From assembly GCF_003002895.1 (NCBI RefSeq), contig NZ_PVTI01000002.1, positions 124,001 through 188,000 on the forward strand: DNA of 64,000 nt, read 5' to 3'. This document shows, in pieces, positions 40,391-50,108 of the stretch. A program made the position numbers and the translations under genes. The DNA comes from Knoellia remsis. GTDB lineage: Bacteria > Actinomycetota > Actinomycetes > Actinomycetales > Dermatophilaceae. Position 1 is the first letter of the stretch, and each line of letters opens with the position of its first letter. The notes below the pieces were generated by a model that did no database searches, was not told where the DNA came from, and saw only the letters and a program-made list of their open reading frames with translations.

Positions 40391-41629
40391 TCAGTGGGAA
40401 ATGTCGTCGCCGGCGTGGGCGATGGAGTCCAGCTGCCGCCACACGAGCAGCAGCGTCACGCCCGCCCCGACCCCGGCGAACCAGAATGGCGCCGCCACAC
40501 CCCACCGGCTCGCGATGAGCCCGCCGAGGGCCTGCCCGACGAGCAGCCCGGCGACGAGCCCGAAGGAGTACACCGACGCGACGCGCCCCTGGAACTCCAT
40601 CGGCGTCGCCCGTTGCCGCACCGTCGTCGACACCGCACCCCAGACGAACGCATAGGACCCGAAGACGAACATGAGCACGAGCGCCAGCCAGTGCACCGTC
40701 GTCAGGGCCAGCGCGAAGTGCACGACGACCTCGAGCGTGAGACACACCTTCATGAGCGTCGCCAGCGAGAACCGCGCCTCCAGCCGGTCGAACGAGACGA
40801 TCGCGAGCAGCCCGCCGATTCCCGAGGCGGTCGACAGCACGCCGAAGCCGACCGCCCCGACCCCGAGCCGCTCCTGCGCCCAGAGCACGAGGATCCCCCA
40901 CGGCGCACCCCACGTGAGGTTGAAGACGAAGATGACGATCGACAGGGTCCGAACGGCCGCGTTGTCCCGGATCCAGCGCAGCCCCTCGACGATGTCGTGC
41001 CGGATGTGCCGGTCCTCGCGGTCCGTCCGGTCGGGGGCGGGCAGGTCGAGCCGCGTGAAGAGCCACGCCGCGAGCAGCACCGCGGCCGCCTGTGCACCGA
41101 AGGGCAGCGCCATTCCGGCGGCAAACAGGAACGCACCGATCGGCGGCCCGAGCAGGTCGTTCGCGACGAGGTAGCCGGCGAGCATGCGCGCGTTGCCGAT
41201 CGCGAGGTCCTCGCGGCGCACGATCATCGGCAGCACCGCGCGCGTCGCGGAGTCGGCGAACTGCTCGGCCACGCCCATGAGCAGCAGCGTCCCCAGCACG
41301 ACCCAGATGGTGACGACGTCGGTGACGATCGTCGCGACGAGCACGCCGATGACGAGCGAGCGCAGCACGTTCGCGGTCACGACGAGCGTGCGGCGGCTGA
41401 CCCGGTCGGCCAGCGCGCCGGCATACAGGGCAAGGACGAGCGTCGGCAGCCGCTGGACGACGACCGCGGCCGCGATGAGGGTCGGGTTGCGGGTCAGCGA
41501 CGCGACGAGCAGGGGACCGGCGGCGAGGGCGATGCCGTCGCCGAGGTTGCTCAGCCACACCGACGCGAGGTTCCACCGGAACGGGGTACCGAGGCGCGCC
41601 GGCGCGACGATCTCCCCGAGGCGTGACAC
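40391..41629 (-). CDS. MFS transporter
   Basis: The 412-residue protein starts at a GTG (41629, MSRLGEIVAPARLGTPFRWN); an upstream frame to 41905 has no start evidence. About 12 hydrophobic helices are seen, with the motif GALADRVSRRTLVVTANV after helix 2 and the N/C-domain repeat. The family is that of MFS efflux proteins related to enterobactin exporter EntS (MFS_3, family knowledge), but the substrate is unknown. It is divergent from rpsB, with 290 bases between their starts. Confidence 0.85.
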   Translation of the reverse strand: MSRLGEIVAPARLGTPFRWNLASVWLSNLGDGIALAAGPLLVASLTRNPTLIAAAVVVQRLPTLVLALYAGALADRVSRRTLVVTANVLRSLVIGVLVATIVTDVVTIWVVLGTLLLMGVAEQFADSATRAVLPMIVRREDLAIGNARMLAGYLVANDLLGPPIGAFLFAAGMALPFGAQAAAVLLAAWLFTRLDLPAPDRTDREDRHIRHDIVEGLRWIRDNAAVRTLSIVIFVFNLTWGAPWGILVLWAQERLGVGAVGFGVLSTASGIGGLLAIVSFDRLEARFSLATLMKVCLTLEVVVHFALALTTVHWLALVLMFVFGSYAFVWGAVSTTVRQRATPMEFQGRVASVYSFGLVAGLLVGQALGGLIASRWGVAAPFWFAGVGAGVTLLLVWRQLDSIAHAGDDISH

Positions 41630-41919
41630 GAGCGGTGAGCCTACGCGCGGCCACGTGCGCGGCCTACCGGATTTCTCGGTATGCCGTCCGCGCGCGTACG
41701 ATGTGGGCTGGTTCTCGTGTGCTCGCACCCGGGGATCAAATTCGCGCGTCGCACCTCCGCTGACTGGATCACCACGAAGCGGGGCGCACCACGATGGTCC
41801 GGATGTCCCGCTCAGGCGAGCGGACGGCATACGGCGTGGTGTGTCGCCGGCGCCAGGCAGGCGGCCACAACACCGTGAGTCGCCGACGGAACCGAAAAAC
41901 CACACAAGGAGAACACGGC
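41630..41919. other. Divergent intergenic region upstream of rpsB
   Basis: The 290-base gap has two copies of the 13-mer GCGGACGGCATAC in inverted orientation (41679-41691 and 41820-41832). It must hold the rpsB promoter and leader, but no clear -35/-10 pair was identified. The strong ribosome-binding site AAGGAG lies at about 41906. Confidence 0.4.
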
Positions 41920-42894
41920 ATGGCCGTCGTCACCATGCGCCAGCTCCTCGAGAGCGGCGTCCACTTCGGGCACCAGACCCGTCGCTGGAACCCCAAGATG
42001 AAGCGCTTCATCATGACGGAGCGCAACGGCATCTACATCATCGACCTCCAGCAGTCGGTGACCTACATCAACAACGCCTACGAGTTCGTCAAGGAGACCG
42101 TGGCCCACGGCGGCACGATCCTCTTCGTCGGCACGAAGAAGCAGGCGCAGGAGCCGATCGCCGAGCAGGCGACGCGCGTCGGGATGCCCTACGTCAACCA
42201 CCGCTGGCTCGGTGGCATGCTCACGAACTTCCAGACGATCTCCAAGCGTCTGACCCGGCTCACCGAGCTCGACGAGATCGACTTCGACGACGTCGCCGGC
42301 TCGGGTCGCACCAAGAAGGAGCTCCTCCTCCTCAAGCGCGAGCGCGACAAGCTCGACAAGACCCTCGGCGGCATCCGCGGCATGTCCAAGGTGCCGTCCG
42401 CCGTCTGGGTCGTCGACACCAAGAAGGAGCACCTCGCCGTCGACGAGGCCCGCAAGCTCGGCCTCCCCGTCATCGCGATCCTCGACACGAACTGCGACCC
42501 CGACGAGGTCGACTACAAGATCCCCGGCAACGACGACGCGATCCGCTCCGTCACGCTGCTGACGCGGGTCATCGCCGACGCCGTCGCCGAGGGTCTCATC
42601 GCGCGCTCGGGTGGCAACAACGCCGCCGCCGACGCCGAGGGCACCGGCGAGGAGCCGCTGGCCGAGTGGGAGCGCGAGCTCCTCGGTGCCGAGGCCGACC
42701 AGGCCGCCGCCACCGCCGAGGCCGTCGCCCCGGAGGCCGGCGCGACCGCCGCCGCGGACGCCCCCGAGGCTGCTGACGCTGCGACCGACGCCGACCCGGC
42801 CCTCGAGGTCCCGGTCGCCGAGTCGGCTCCGGCCGACGAGGTCGCCGCCGTCGAGGCCACCGAGGCCGAGCAGGCCCCGGCCGAGAAGGCCTGA
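41920..42894 (+). CDS. rpsB: 30S ribosomal protein S2
   Basis: The 324-residue protein starts at the ATG at 41920 (AAGGAG nine bases upstream). It begins [20 protein letters not shown] and contains [43 protein letters not shown] and [20 protein letters not shown], all standard for S2. The C-terminal 90 residues form an Ala/Glu/Asp-rich acidic tail, longer than in E. coli but common in high-GC Gram-positives. Cotranscribed with tsf. It contains no copy of the GGCATAC word. Confidence 0.97.
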   Translation: MAVVTMRQLLESGVHFGHQTRRWNPKMKRFIMTERNGIYIIDLQQSVTYINNAYEFVKETVAHGGTILFVGTKKQAQEPIAEQATRVGMPYVNHRWLGGMLTNFQTISKRLTRLTELDEIDFDDVAGSGRTKKELLLLKRERDKLDKTLGGIRGMSKVPSAVWVVDTKKEHLAVDEARKLGLPVIAILDTNCDPDEVDYKIPGNDDAIRSVTLLTRVIADAVAEGLIARSGGNNAAADAEGTGEEPLAEWERELLGAEADQAAATAEAVAPEAGATAAADAPEAADAATDADPALEVPVAESAPADEVAAVEATEAEQAPAEKA

Positions 42895-42951
42895 CCGCAC
42901 CACCTCCTTCCCAGCCCGCCCTTTCGACAAGAGAGAGAAGCGAATTCATCC

Positions 42952-43782
42952 ATGGCGAACTACACCGCCGCTGACATCAAGGCGCTGCGTGAGTCCACCG
43001 GCGCCGGCATGCTCGACGTCAAGAAGGCCCTCGACGAGGCCGACGGCGACCAGGCCAAGGCCACCGAGATCCTGCGCGTCAAGGGCCTCAAGGGTGTGAC
43101 GAAGCGTGAGGGTCGCACGACCTCCAACGGCCTCGTCGCCGCCAAGGCCGAGGGTGGCGTCGGCACGCTCGTCGAGGTCCTCTGCGAGACCGACTTCGTC
43201 GCCAAGGGCGAGAAGTTCATCGCCCTCGCCGACCAGGTCCTCGCCCAGGCCGTCGACACCCAGGCCGCCGACGCGGACGCGCTGCTCGCGAGCACCCTCG
43301 CGGACGGCAAGACCGTCAAGGAGCTCCTCGACGACGCCAACGCGACGATCGGCGAGAAGATCGAGGTCAAGCGGGTTGCCCGCCTCGAGGGCCCGACGGT
43401 CGTGTCCTACCTCCACAAGACCAGCCCCGACCTGCCCGCGCAGATCGGTGTCCTCGTGGCGACCGAGGGTGGCGACGACACCGTCGCCCGCGACATCGCG
43501 ATGCACATCGCGGCGTTCAGCCCGACGGTCCTCACCCGCGAGGAGGTCGACGCCGAGACGGTCGAGAACGAGCGTCGCGTCGCCGAGGCCACGGCCAAGG
43601 AGGAGGGCAAGCCCGAGGCTGCGCTCCCGAAGATCGTCGAGGGTCGCGTCAACGGCTACTTCAAGGACAACGTGCTGCTCGAGCAGCCGTTCGCCAAGGA
43701 GCCGAAGAAGACCGTCGCCAAGGTCGCCGAGGAGGCCGGCGCCACGGTCAAGGCCTTCGCGCGCTTCCGCGTCGGAGCCTGA
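42952..43782 (+). CDS. tsf: Elongation factor Ts
   Basis: The 276-residue protein is the nucleotide exchange factor for EF-Tu. It starts MANYTAADIKALRESTGAGM, followed by the UBA-like helices and the classic motif EVLCETDFVAKGEKFIALAD. The second and third repeats and the C-terminus AFARFRVGA are intact. The gene follows rpsB by 57 bases with a ribosome-binding site AGAGAGAAG. No GGCATAC word lies within the coding sequence. Confidence 0.97.
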   Translation: MANYTAADIKALRESTGAGMLDVKKALDEADGDQAKATEILRVKGLKGVTKREGRTTSNGLVAAKAEGGVGTLVEVLCETDFVAKGEKFIALADQVLAQAVDTQAADADALLASTLADGKTVKELLDDANATIGEKIEVKRVARLEGPTVVSYLHKTSPDLPAQIGVLVATEGGDDTVARDIAMHIAAFSPTVLTREEVDAETVENERRVAEATAKEEGKPEAALPKIVEGRVNGYFKDNVLLEQPFAKEPKKTVAKVAEEAGATVKAFARFRVGA

Positions 43783-43807
43783 TCTCGGTTCTCCCGCAAC
43801 GCATTCC

Positions 43808-43843
43808 GGTATGCCGTCCGCTCTCGTGAGCGGGCGGCATACC
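43808..43843 (+). terminator. tsf terminator made of an inverted GGCATAC-word pair
   Basis: Arms of 16 bases (43808-43823 and 43828-43843) match at 15 positions, the exception being a G-U wobble in RNA, with a four-base loop TCGT. Each arm contains GTATGCC or GGCATAC, so two copies of the signature word in opposite orientation form the hairpin. It begins 26 bases after the tsf stop. The same arrangement is seen in uptake-sequence terminators of Neisseria and Haemophilus. Confidence 0.8.
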
Positions 43844-43881
43844 TGCGTCCAGGGCTGGTCGCCGCAGGCACGGGGTGAGGG

Positions 43882-44517
43882 CTACCCGCCGGAGGCGCGG
43901 GTGAGCCAGGGGTGGAACAGCTTCGTCACCCTCGGCAGGATGAGGTAGGTCATGAGCGGGGTCGCGACGAGCGTCGAGAGCAGCACCCGCGCCCACGCCG
44001 GCCAGTCGCCGGTGAACGGCGCCATGAGGTAGGTCAGCGCGAGGCTCGTCGGGAAGAACGCGAGCCAGATGATGCTCGCCTGCTTCCAGCGCGGCGGTGC
44101 CGGGGGAGCGGTGAGCGCGCCGAGCTCGTCGACCGAGCGTTCCTCGGGCTCGTCGAACCAGCCCTCGATGCCGGTGCGGTGCTCGACCCGAGTGTCCTCG
44201 ACGAGGTTCGTCGCGGCGGCGAGCCAGCGGTTGCGCTCGGTGGACTCCTGCCAGGCGTCGAGGGAGGAGCGCGAGTCGAACCGGTAGAGCATGTGCCACT
44301 CGCTCGATGCCGTCGACGGCCGCACCCAGCCCGAGCCGAGGAACCCCGGGAAGTGGCTCGCCATCGACGCCCCTGCCTCGGCCCACGCCCGCATGAGCAG
44401 CTCGTCCTCGGGCCGGACCTTGCGGGTGATGGCGACGGTGACCGGGCCACCGGACGTGCCGCGCGGCGTGCGGTCGGGAGCGCTGTCGGGCAGGGGAGCG
44501 GAGGGCTGGTCACTCAC
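43882..44517 (-). CDS. Antibiotic biosynthesis monooxygenase-domain membrane protein
   Basis: The 211-residue protein starts at a GTG (44517). Residues about 25-120 form an ABM/dimeric alpha-beta barrel-like domain (VTVAITRKVRPEDELLMRAW, SSEWHMLYRFDSRSSLDAWQ), followed by a linker and two or three membrane helices in the C-terminal half (ASIIWLAFFPTSLALTYLMA, VLLSTLVATPLMTYLILP). Such fusion proteins are known as YgiN/HMG-type ABM proteins with a membrane tail; a heme or small-molecule role is possible but not shown. Confidence 0.78.
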   Translation of the reverse strand: MSDQPSAPLPDSAPDRTPRGTSGGPVTVAITRKVRPEDELLMRAWAEAGASMASHFPGFLGSGWVRPSTASSEWHMLYRFDSRSSLDAWQESTERNRWLAAATNLVEDTRVEHRTGIEGWFDEPEERSVDELGALTAPPAPPRWKQASIIWLAFFPTSLALTYLMAPFTGDWPAWARVLLSTLVATPLMTYLILPRVTKLFHPWLTRASGG

Positions 44518-44542
44518 GGGGACCAGTGTGCCGACGCGCCCG

Positions 44543-46045
44543 TCACCGGGTCGAATCCGGGACGCGCCCCGTCGGCTGCTGTGGCGTCCCGAGCACCGAC
44601 GCCCGCCACGTCTCGTGGGCAGTGGTCAGCCGATCCACGACATCGGGGCGTTCCTCGGCGAGGTTGCGCGTCTCACCGGGATCGGTGACGAGGTCGAACA
44701 GCCCGAGCCCGAGGATCGGTTCGGCGCGCTCGATCTCGCGCAGCGCCTCGACCTCGCCGCTCTCGGGGTCGGTGAAGGAGAGCTTCCACCGGCCCTGTCG
44801 CACGGCCCACTGGAAACCGTTGTCCCAGTGCAGTTCTCGCTCGGCGAGGCCCGGGTCACCGTCGCGCAGGAACGCCAGCAGGTCGGTCCCGTCGCAGTGG
44901 TCGTATGCCGTCCGCTCGGCTCCCGCTGCGGCCAGGAGCGTGGGGTAGAGGTCGAGCGAGGAGACGACCCCGGACCGTTCGACGCCGCCGGTGACACCAC
45001 CGCCAGGCCAGCGCCACAGGAACGGGACGCGGATCCCGCCCTCCTGGAGGGTGTACTTCGTGCCGGCGAGCGGGGTGTTGTCGGCGTGGTTGCAGTTCGA
45101 GCCGCCGTTGTCGGTGAGATACACGACGACGGTGTCGTCGGCGGCACCCGTGGCGTCGAGGGTGTCGAGGAGGGCGCCGATCTGGGCGTCCATGAGCTCG
45201 AGCTGGGCGAGGTAGTAGTCGCGCCCGTGCTCGAGCTTCGGCGCCACCTGCCCGTCGTACCAGCCGCGGTAGTCGCTCCCATCACCCTCGTAGCCGCTCT
45301 GCGTGGGCAGGCCGCGACGCTCGAGCTCCTCGGGCGGCAGCTGCCAGCAGAAGTTGTGCACGGCGTTGAAGGCGAGCATGAGGAAGAACGGCCGCTCGTC
45401 GCGCTCGTCGCTGGCGTCGCCCGGGTCACTTGCATGCGCGGTATGCCGCGTCACGAAGTCCCGGGTCCGCTCACCGAGCTCGTCGGTGAGGAACCGGTCG
45501 CAGTCGACCGGGGTGTCGCCCTCGAGCATCGGCTGGACGGCGTTGACCCGCGCCGCGAAGGGCCCCAGCTCCTCGGCCAGGGCCGCGGAGTGCCGCAGGT
45601 AGTTGAGGCGGCCGGTCTGCTGCCCGGCGAGCCCGTAGAACGTCTCCTCGAACCCGTGGTGCGGCGGGGTGGCCCGGTCGCTGACGTCCTCGGGGCCGTA
45701 GTGCACCTTGCCGAAGTAGCCGGTGGCGTAGCCGAGATCGGCGAACCGCTCGGCGAGGGAGGGCAGGTGGTCGGGGAAGCACGAGTCGTCGAACCATCGC
45801 GCGCCCCAGCGGGCCTGGTGCTGCCCGGCGATGAGTCCAGCGCGCGACGGTGAGCAGCTCGGCGCCGTGACGTAGGCCTCGGTGCACGAGACGCCCTCGG
45901 CGGCGAGCCGGTCCAGGGCGGGCGTGCGGACGTCCGTGTGCCGGCCCAGGGCGCCGCGGTCGGCATACCCGTGGTCGTCCGAGACGATGAGGACGACGTT
46001 CGGGCGGGCCGGCGTCGCGCGGCGGGAGGGAGCCGGCTCGGACAA
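44543..46045 (-). CDS. Type I sulfatase
   Basis: The 500-residue protein has the sulfatase fold: NVVLIVSDDHGYADRGALGR with metal-binding aspartates, the active-site signature APSCSPSRAGLIAGQHQARW in which the Cys of C-x-P-S-R is converted to formylglycine, and the FGKVHYGP, VYLTDNGGSNCNHADNTPL and GIRVPFLWRWPGGG elements. The start is a TTG at 46045 with GGAG six bases before it. No signal peptide is seen, so it is probably cytoplasmic. A maturation enzyme is not in the window. It interrupts the tsf-pyrH adjacency found in most Actinobacteria. Confidence 0.88.
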   Translation of the reverse strand: MSEPAPSRRATPARPNVVLIVSDDHGYADRGALGRHTDVRTPALDRLAAEGVSCTEAYVTAPSCSPSRAGLIAGQHQARWGARWFDDSCFPDHLPSLAERFADLGYATGYFGKVHYGPEDVSDRATPPHHGFEETFYGLAGQQTGRLNYLRHSAALAEELGPFAARVNAVQPMLEGDTPVDCDRFLTDELGERTRDFVTRHTAHASDPGDASDERDERPFFLMLAFNAVHNFCWQLPPEELERRGLPTQSGYEGDGSDYRGWYDGQVAPKLEHGRDYYLAQLELMDAQIGALLDTLDATGAADDTVVVYLTDNGGSNCNHADNTPLAGTKYTLQEGGIRVPFLWRWPGGGVTGGVERSGVVSSLDLYPTLLAAAGAERTAYDHCDGTDLLAFLRDGDPGLAERELHWDNGFQWAVRQGRWKLSFTDPESGEVEALREIERAEPILGLGLFDLVTDPGETRNLAEERPDVVDRLTTAHETWRASVLGTPQQPTGRVPDSTR

Positions 46046-46208
46046 CGGGATCTCCTGAGGTCAGGGGCGGTGACGGCAGCGCGCGAGGCCGCACGCGGCA
46101 TACGAGGACAGGATGGCAGTGTGCGAGGATGCGGGGCACCGCCGACCGCCGCCGACCGACGGGCGACCCGCCGGCGAACCACCGCCAAGACGCTTGTGCC
46201 GAGGAGGC

Positions 46209-46964
46209 ATGGTGACCACTGACGTCCAGACACAGCCCGCTCCCAGCACCACCGGTGAGCGGCCCCGGAGGGTCCTCCTCAAGCTCAGCGGTGAGGTGTT
46301 CGGTGGTGGCCGGATCGGCGTCGACCCCGAGGTCGTGCGCGGCATCGCGGCGCAGATCGCGGACGCCGTCCGCAGCGGCGCCCAGGTCGCCATCGTCGTC
46401 GGCGGCGGCAACTTCTTCCGCGGCGCGGAGCTGCAGCAGAAGGGCATGGAGCGCTCGCGCGCCGACTACATCGGCATGCTCGGCACCGTCATGAACTGCC
46501 TCGCCCTGCAGGACTTCCTCGAGAAGGAGGGCATCGACACCCGCGTCCAGACCGCCATCGCCATGGGCCAGGTCGCCGAGCCCTACATCCCGCGTCGCGC
46601 CATCCGCCACCTCGAGAAGGGGCGAGTCGTCATCTTCGGTGCCGGCGCCGGTATGCCGTACTTCTCCACCGACACGGTGAGCGCGCAGCGGGCGCTGGAG
46701 TGTCACTGCGACATCGTGCTCATGTCCAAGAGCGGCGTCGACGGCGTCTACGACTCCGACCCGCGGACCAACCCGGACGCTCGCAAGCTCGACACGATCA
46801 CCTACGGCGAGGCGCTGCAGAAGGGCCTCAAGGTCGTCGACGCGGCCGCGTTCAGCCTCTGCATGGAGAACGGGCTGCCGATGATGGTGTTCGGCATGGA
46901 GGGCGCGGGCAACATCACCCGGGCCATCCAGGGCGAGCGCATCGGCACCCTCGTCACCGCCTGA
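46209..46964 (+). CDS. pyrH: Uridylate kinase (UMP kinase)
   Basis: The 251-residue protein makes UDP from UMP. Amino-acid kinase motifs are visible: [55 protein letters not shown], and the C-terminal [16 protein letters not shown]. The N-terminus is longer than in E. coli and Thr/Gln/Pro rich. ATG 46209 is used, but the GAGGAGG is very near, so GTG 46212 is an alternative. It belongs to the pyrH-frr-cdsA-rlmN gene string. Confidence 0.95.
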   Translation: MVTTDVQTQPAPSTTGERPRRVLLKLSGEVFGGGRIGVDPEVVRGIAAQIADAVRSGAQVAIVVGGGNFFRGAELQQKGMERSRADYIGMLGTVMNCLALQDFLEKEGIDTRVQTAIAMGQVAEPYIPRRAIRHLEKGRVVIFGAGAGMPYFSTDTVSAQRALECHCDIVLMSKSGVDGVYDSDPRTNPDARKLDTITYGEALQKGLKVVDAAAFSLCMENGLPMMVFGMEGAGNITRAIQGERIGTLVTA

Positions 46965-47002
46965 GACTCCCCCGGGCCGCTCACGACGGCTGAAGGCCCG
47001 CT

Positions 47003-47030
47003 CGCCGCCCTGTCGCTGCAACGGGCGGCG
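47003..47030. terminator. Hairpin between pyrH and frr
   Basis: CGCCGCCC at 47003-47010 pairs with GGGCGGCG at 47023-47030, loop 12 bases, followed by GCGATCTTTG. It may act as a partial terminator or processing signal in the operon. Confidence 0.5.
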
Positions 47031-47100
47031 GCGATCTTTGACACACTGGACCCGCGCCACGCGAGGTTCGCGGACGGCATACCGAAGGAGACCTGCCCCG

Positions 47101-47658
47101 ATGATCGACGACACCATGCTCGAGGCCGAGGAGAAGATGGAGAAGGCCGTCGAGGTGGCCAAGGAGAACTTCTCCGGCATCCGCACCGGCCGTGCCCACC
47201 CGGGGATGTTCAGCAAGATCGTCGTCGACTACTACGGTGCGCCGACGCCGCTGCAGCAGCTCGCGTCGTTCCAGACGCCCGAGGCGCGCACGATCCTCGT
47301 CACGCCCTTCGACAAGGGCGCGATGGCGAACATCGAGAAGGCGCTTCGCGAGTCCGACCTCGGGGTGAATCCCAGCAACGACGGCAACATCATCCGCTGC
47401 GTCCTGCCCGCGCTCACCGAGGAGCGGCGCAAGGAGTACATCAAGATGGCGCGCGCGCAGGGTGAGGACGCCAAGGTCTCCATCCGCAACATCCGCCGCC
47501 AGGCCAAGGAGTCCATCGAGAAGCTCGTCAAGGATGGCGAGGTCGGCGAGGACGAGGGCTCGCGCGCCGAGAAGGACCTCGAGACGACGACGAAGAAGTA
47601 CGTCGACACCGTCGACGACCTGCTCAAGGGCAAGGAGTCCGAGCTGCTCGAGGTCTGA
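47101..47658 (+). CDS. frr: Ribosome recycling factor
   Basis: The 185-residue protein starts [20 protein letters not shown], with [20 protein letters not shown], the conserved [20 protein letters not shown] and [20 protein letters not shown], then the final helix. It separates ribosomal subunits after termination with EF-G. The start at 47101 has AAGGAG about ten bases upstream. A copy of the 13-mer GCGGACGGCATAC lies about 20 bases before the start (47070-47082). Confidence 0.97.
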   Translation: MIDDTMLEAEEKMEKAVEVAKENFSGIRTGRAHPGMFSKIVVDYYGAPTPLQQLASFQTPEARTILVTPFDKGAMANIEKALRESDLGVNPSNDGNIIRCVLPALTEERRKEYIKMARAQGEDAKVSIRNIRRQAKESIEKLVKDGEVGEDEGSRAEKDLETTTKKYVDTVDDLLKGKESELLEV

Positions 47659-47677
47659 CCTCGGCGTCCGACGTCCG

Positions 47678-48553
47678 ATGAGCACTCCCGCCATGAGTGA
47701 AGCGACACCTGCCGAGCAGGCCGAGGGCCCGACTCGGGTGACCCGCTCGTCGCGTGCCGGGCGCAACCTGCCGGCGGCCATCGGGGTCGGGGTCGGGCTG
47801 GCGCTCGTCATCATCGCCTCGCTCGCGTTCCGGAGGGAGGCGTTCCTCGCCGTCCTCGTCGTCGCGATCTGGGTCGGCGCGTGGGAGATGCGCCGGGCGG
47901 TGCGCCAGGCCGGGATGGACGTGCCGTTCGTGCCGGTCGTCGTCGGTGCGGTGTCGATGTTGCTGTCGGCGTACTTCCGCGGGCCGGAGGCACTGATCCT
48001 CACCTTCGGGCTGACCTGCGTCGGCGTGCTCGTGTGGCGCGTCGCCGACGGGCTCGACAAGGCGATGAACGACATCGCCGGGGCGCTGCTCGTCGTGCTC
48101 TACCCGTGCTTCCTCGGCGGGTTCGCGTCGCTGCTGCTCGCGGCCGACGACGGGCACCTGCGCATCGTGTTCTTCATCCTCGTCACGACGTTCTCGGACA
48201 TCGGCGGTTATGCGTTCGGGGTGCTCTTCGGCAAGCACCCCATGGCGCCGTCGCTGTCGCCGAAGAAGTCGTGGGAGGGGTTCGGCGGCTCGGTGCTCAC
48301 CTGCGCGCTCGTCGGTGCGGTGTCGATCGTGCTGCTGCTCGACGGCACGTGGTGGCAGGGAGCCGTCATCGGTGTCGTCGTCGCCGGCGCGGCCACCGTC
48401 GGCGACCTCATCGAGTCGAGCATCAAGCGCGACCTCGGCATCAAGGACATGGGGGCGCTGCTGCCCGGGCACGGCGGGATCATGGACCGGCTCGACTCGC
48501 TCGTCCTCTGCGTCCCCGTCGTCTGGGCGCTGCTGCTCTGGGCGCTGCCCTGA
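47678..48553 (+). CDS. cdsA: Phosphatidate cytidylyltransferase
   Basis: The 291-residue membrane protein makes CDP-diacylglycerol. It has about eight hydrophobic helices and the family signature SSIKRDLGIKDMGALLPGHG followed by GIMDRLDS near the C-terminus, with SDIGGYAFGVLFGKHPMAP and the SPKKSWEG element before it. ATG 47678 is used; ATG 47693 is also possible. It starts 20 bases after frr. Confidence 0.93.
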   Translation: MSTPAMSEATPAEQAEGPTRVTRSSRAGRNLPAAIGVGVGLALVIIASLAFRREAFLAVLVVAIWVGAWEMRRAVRQAGMDVPFVPVVVGAVSMLLSAYFRGPEALILTFGLTCVGVLVWRVADGLDKAMNDIAGALLVVLYPCFLGGFASLLLAADDGHLRIVFFILVTTFSDIGGYAFGVLFGKHPMAPSLSPKKSWEGFGGSVLTCALVGAVSIVLLLDGTWWQGAVIGVVVAGAATVGDLIESSIKRDLGIKDMGALLPGHGGIMDRLDSLVLCVPVVWALLLWALP

Positions 48554-48601
48554 CCCTGAGGTTCGTCCGGCGAGCCTCGCGCGGGTGAGAGAATCGACGC
48601 G

Positions 48602-49831
48602 ATGACCTCCCTGCCCGAGCCCACGACCGCTCGCCCCGCCCCGGGCCAGCTCACCTTCCAGGCGCCCCGCCGCGGCAAGCCTCCGAAGCACCTGGCCGAC
48701 CTCAGCGCGCCGGAACGCAAGGCCGCTGTCGAGGAGTTGGGCCACAAGGGCTTCCGCGCCAAGCAGCTCTCGACGCACTACTTCGAGCGGCTCGTCGAGT
48801 CGCCCGACGACATGACCGACCTGCCCAAGGCGATCCGCGACGACCTCGTGCGCGACCTCCTGCCGCCGTTGCTCACGCCGATCGTGCAGCGCACCGCCGA
48901 CGACGGCGCGACGATCAAGTCGGCGTGGCGGCTGCACGACGGCGCGATCGTCGAGTCGGTGCTCATGCGCTACCCCAACCGGGTGACGATCTGCATCTCG
49001 AGCCAGGCCGGCTGCGGCATGAACTGCCCGTTCTGCGCGACCGGCCAAGCCGGCCTGACCCGCAACATGTCGACGGCTGAGATCGTCGAGCAGGTCGTGT
49101 ATGCCGCCCGCTCGCTACGCCGTGGCGAGCTCGCCTCCCAGCCCGGTCCCGTTGCGGGAGAAGGCGACCCGGCGGGGGAGGGGAGTGCCGAGCTCGGGGC
49201 CGAGGACGGCATACCGGAGTTCGAGGGACCGACACGGATCTCCAACGTCGTCTTCATGGGCATGGGCGAGGCGCTCGCGAACTACAAGGCGTCGATCGGC
49301 GCGATCCGCCGCCTCACCGACCCGGCACCCGACGGCCTCGGCATGTCGGCGCGCGGCATCACGATGTCGACGGTTGGGCTGGTTCCCGGCATCGACAAGC
49401 TTGCGGCAGAAGGCATCCCGGTCACGCTGGCACTGTCGCTGCACGCGCCCGACGACCAGCTGCGCGACGAGCTCGTCCCGATCAACACGCGGTGGAAGGT
49501 CGACGAGGCCCTCGACGCGGCCCACCGCTACTACGAGGCCACCGGCCGGCGGGTGAGCATCGAGTACGCGCTCATCCGCGACATCAACGACCACGCGTGG
49601 CGGGCCGACCTGCTCGGCGAGAAGCTGCGCGCCCGCGGCAAGGGCTGGGTGCACGTCAACCCGATCCCGCTCAACCCGACGCCGGGCTCGAAGTGGACCG
49701 CCTCGCGACCGGGGGTCGAGCAGCAGTTCGTCGAGCGGCTGCGCGCCCACGGCATCCCCACGACGATCCGCGACACCCGCGGCCAGGACATCGACGGCGC
49801 CTGCGGCCAGCTCGCCGCCGCCACGGCCTGA
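48602..49831 (+). CDS. rlmN: Dual-specificity 23S rRNA/tRNA (adenine-C2)-methyltransferase RlmN
   Basis: The 409-residue radical SAM enzyme has the cluster motif [20 protein letters not shown] near residue 137, the [13 protein letters not shown] element and the C-terminal DIDGACGQL, whose Cys resolves the methyl-protein adduct. An acidic Gly/Glu/Ala insertion of about 30 residues near residue 180 is typical of actinobacterial RlmN. Frame and start are clear. It methylates A2503 of 23S rRNA and A37 of some tRNAs. Confidence 0.94.
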   Translation: MTSLPEPTTARPAPGQLTFQAPRRGKPPKHLADLSAPERKAAVEELGHKGFRAKQLSTHYFERLVESPDDMTDLPKAIRDDLVRDLLPPLLTPIVQRTADDGATIKSAWRLHDGAIVESVLMRYPNRVTICISSQAGCGMNCPFCATGQAGLTRNMSTAEIVEQVVYAARSLRRGELASQPGPVAGEGDPAGEGSAELGAEDGIPEFEGPTRISNVVFMGMGEALANYKASIGAIRRLTDPAPDGLGMSARGITMSTVGLVPGIDKLAAEGIPVTLALSLHAPDDQLRDELVPINTRWKVDEALDAAHRYYEATGRRVSIEYALIRDINDHAWRADLLGEKLRARGKGWVHVNPIPLNPTPGSKWTASRPGVEQQFVERLRAHGIPTTIRDTRGQDIDGACGQLAAATA

Positions 49832-49851
49832 GGCTCCAACCCGTCACGATG

Positions 49852-49874
49852 GTAATACCGGTTATACTTCGATC
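49852..49874 (+). promoter_or_regulatory. Putative autoregulated leaderless promoter of the MazEF-type pair
   Basis: GTAATACCGGTTATAC (49852-49867) is an imperfect 16-base dyad that overlaps TATACT (49863-49868), a good -10 box. The ATG of the antitoxin gene begins at 49875, so transcription would start at or next to the start codon and the mRNA would be leaderless. There is no ribosome-binding site. Confidence 0.55.
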
Positions 49875-50108
49875 ATGAAGACGGCCGTTTCCATTCCTGA
49901 CGACGTTTTCCGCGAGGCGGATCACGTGGCTGAGCGGCACGGCTGGACCCGCTCGCAGCTGTACACCCACGCCATCCGCTCCTTCCTGTCGGAGCAGGAG
50001 GATGATCCGGTGACGGCTGCGCTCGACGCGTTGGCGGATGAGATGGGGGCTGAGGCGCCGACCGTCAACGGTCGGGACCTCATTTCGTCCGGTGCGTGGG
50101 AGTGGTAG
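49875..50108 (+). CDS. MazE-like ribbon-helix-helix antitoxin
   Basis: The 77-residue protein starts MKTAVSIPDDVFREADHVAE, a ribbon-helix-helix N-terminus (the strand KTAVSIPDDVF and helix ADHVAERHGWTRSQLYTHAI), and ends in an acidic region that would wrap the toxin (ALADEMGAEAPTVNG). It lies just upstream of and overlaps a MazF-type gene. The promoter dyad upstream is a likely binding site for the complex. Confidence 0.85.
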   Translation: MKTAVSIPDDVFREADHVAERHGWTRSQLYTHAIRSFLSEQEDDPVTAALDALADEMGAEAPTVNGRDLISSGAWEW

